The position numbers and the translations under genes are program-made. 64,000 nt of DNA from Cyanothece sp. BG0011 (GTDB taxonomy: Bacteria > Cyanobacteriota > Cyanobacteriia > Cyanobacteriales > Microcystaceae): contig NZ_PRLH01000183.1 in NCBI RefSeq assembly GCF_003013815.1, positions 26,892 to 90,891 on the forward strand, written 5' to 3'. Below, one piece after another: positions 63,999-64,000 of this stretch. Positions within the stretch are counted from its first letter, which is position 1; each line of letters starts with the position of its first letter. The notes under the pieces were generated by a model. That model was not told the DNA's origin. It was given only the letters and a program-made list of their open reading frames with translations, and searched no databases.

Positions 63999-64000
63999 TT

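Overview
The window looks like a chromosomal segment of a unicellular, AT-rich cyanobacterium close to Crocosphaera/Cyanothece. The evidence is cytochrome b6f genes (petB, petD), the NDH-1 block ndhA-I-G-E, a GUN4-domain protein, hppD, flavodoxin, a carotenoid-isomerase-like gene, the cyanobacterial grpE-dnaK1 pair, many HIP1 octamers (GCGATCGC), a PEP-CTERM protein and several families of short cyanobacterial palindromic repeats. The species assignment is inference.

Layout. 1-3.5 kb: end of an M48 protease, a two-repeat hypothetical protein, and a copper-handling pair (DUF411 protein plus multicopper oxidase). 4.3-5.5 kb: CRISPR leader and array (12 repeats, 11 spacers) with no cas genes in the window. 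5.7-7.5 kb: trmB and a metallophosphoesterase. 7.9-12.4 kb: a gene for a large repetitive PPC-like protein, broken by nested mobile DNA: an IS200/IS605-type tnpB element and a 5'-truncated group II intron whose reverse transcriptase carries an internal deletion. 12.8-18.4 kb: a putative stress/membrane module (TIGR02588, DUF1206, FAD/Rieske oxidoreductase, TIGR02587, baeRF-like). 18.5-19.9 kb: a 52-aa membrane protein and a GUN4-like/exported protein pair. 20-23.1 kb: putative arsenosugar operon (arsM-like, arsS-like, TVP38-like). 24.3-34.2 kb: two FAD enzymes, glutaminase, DUF29, mgtE, ppx and a transketolase/phosphoketolase-like enzyme. 34.2-41 kb: gene remnants, ndhAIGE, a PIN toxin-antitoxin pair, a PEP-CTERM protein, Uma2 and a PD-(D/E)XK nuclease. 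41.1-46.2 kb: pilMNOQ. 46.3-53.2 kb: DnaJ-pentapeptide protein, Hpt protein, grpE-dnaK1, tRNA-Val, DUF2227 protein, surE. 53.5-56.5 kb: DUF3727 protein and a run of five tiny exported Gln/Asn-rich proteins. 56.5-64 kb: tRNA-Ala, PHP phosphoesterase, petB (with a one-base frameshift) and petD, iron-type alcohol dehydrogenase, hppD, AIM24 protein, flavodoxin, and a hypothetical gene running to the edge.

The best candidates for undescribed biology are the five-gene small-secreted-protein locus (54.3-56.5 kb), the nested and decaying mobile elements inside the PPC gene with a G-rich repeat carried in frame in tnpB, and the CRISPR locus with very variable spacer lengths, hairpin-containing spacers and a repeat-rich leader. 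The dispersed palindromes form at least three families. In two places they coincide with truncated genes, which suggests that they mark rearrangement junctions.

All names come from motif recognition by eye. No database search, folding program or gene caller was run.
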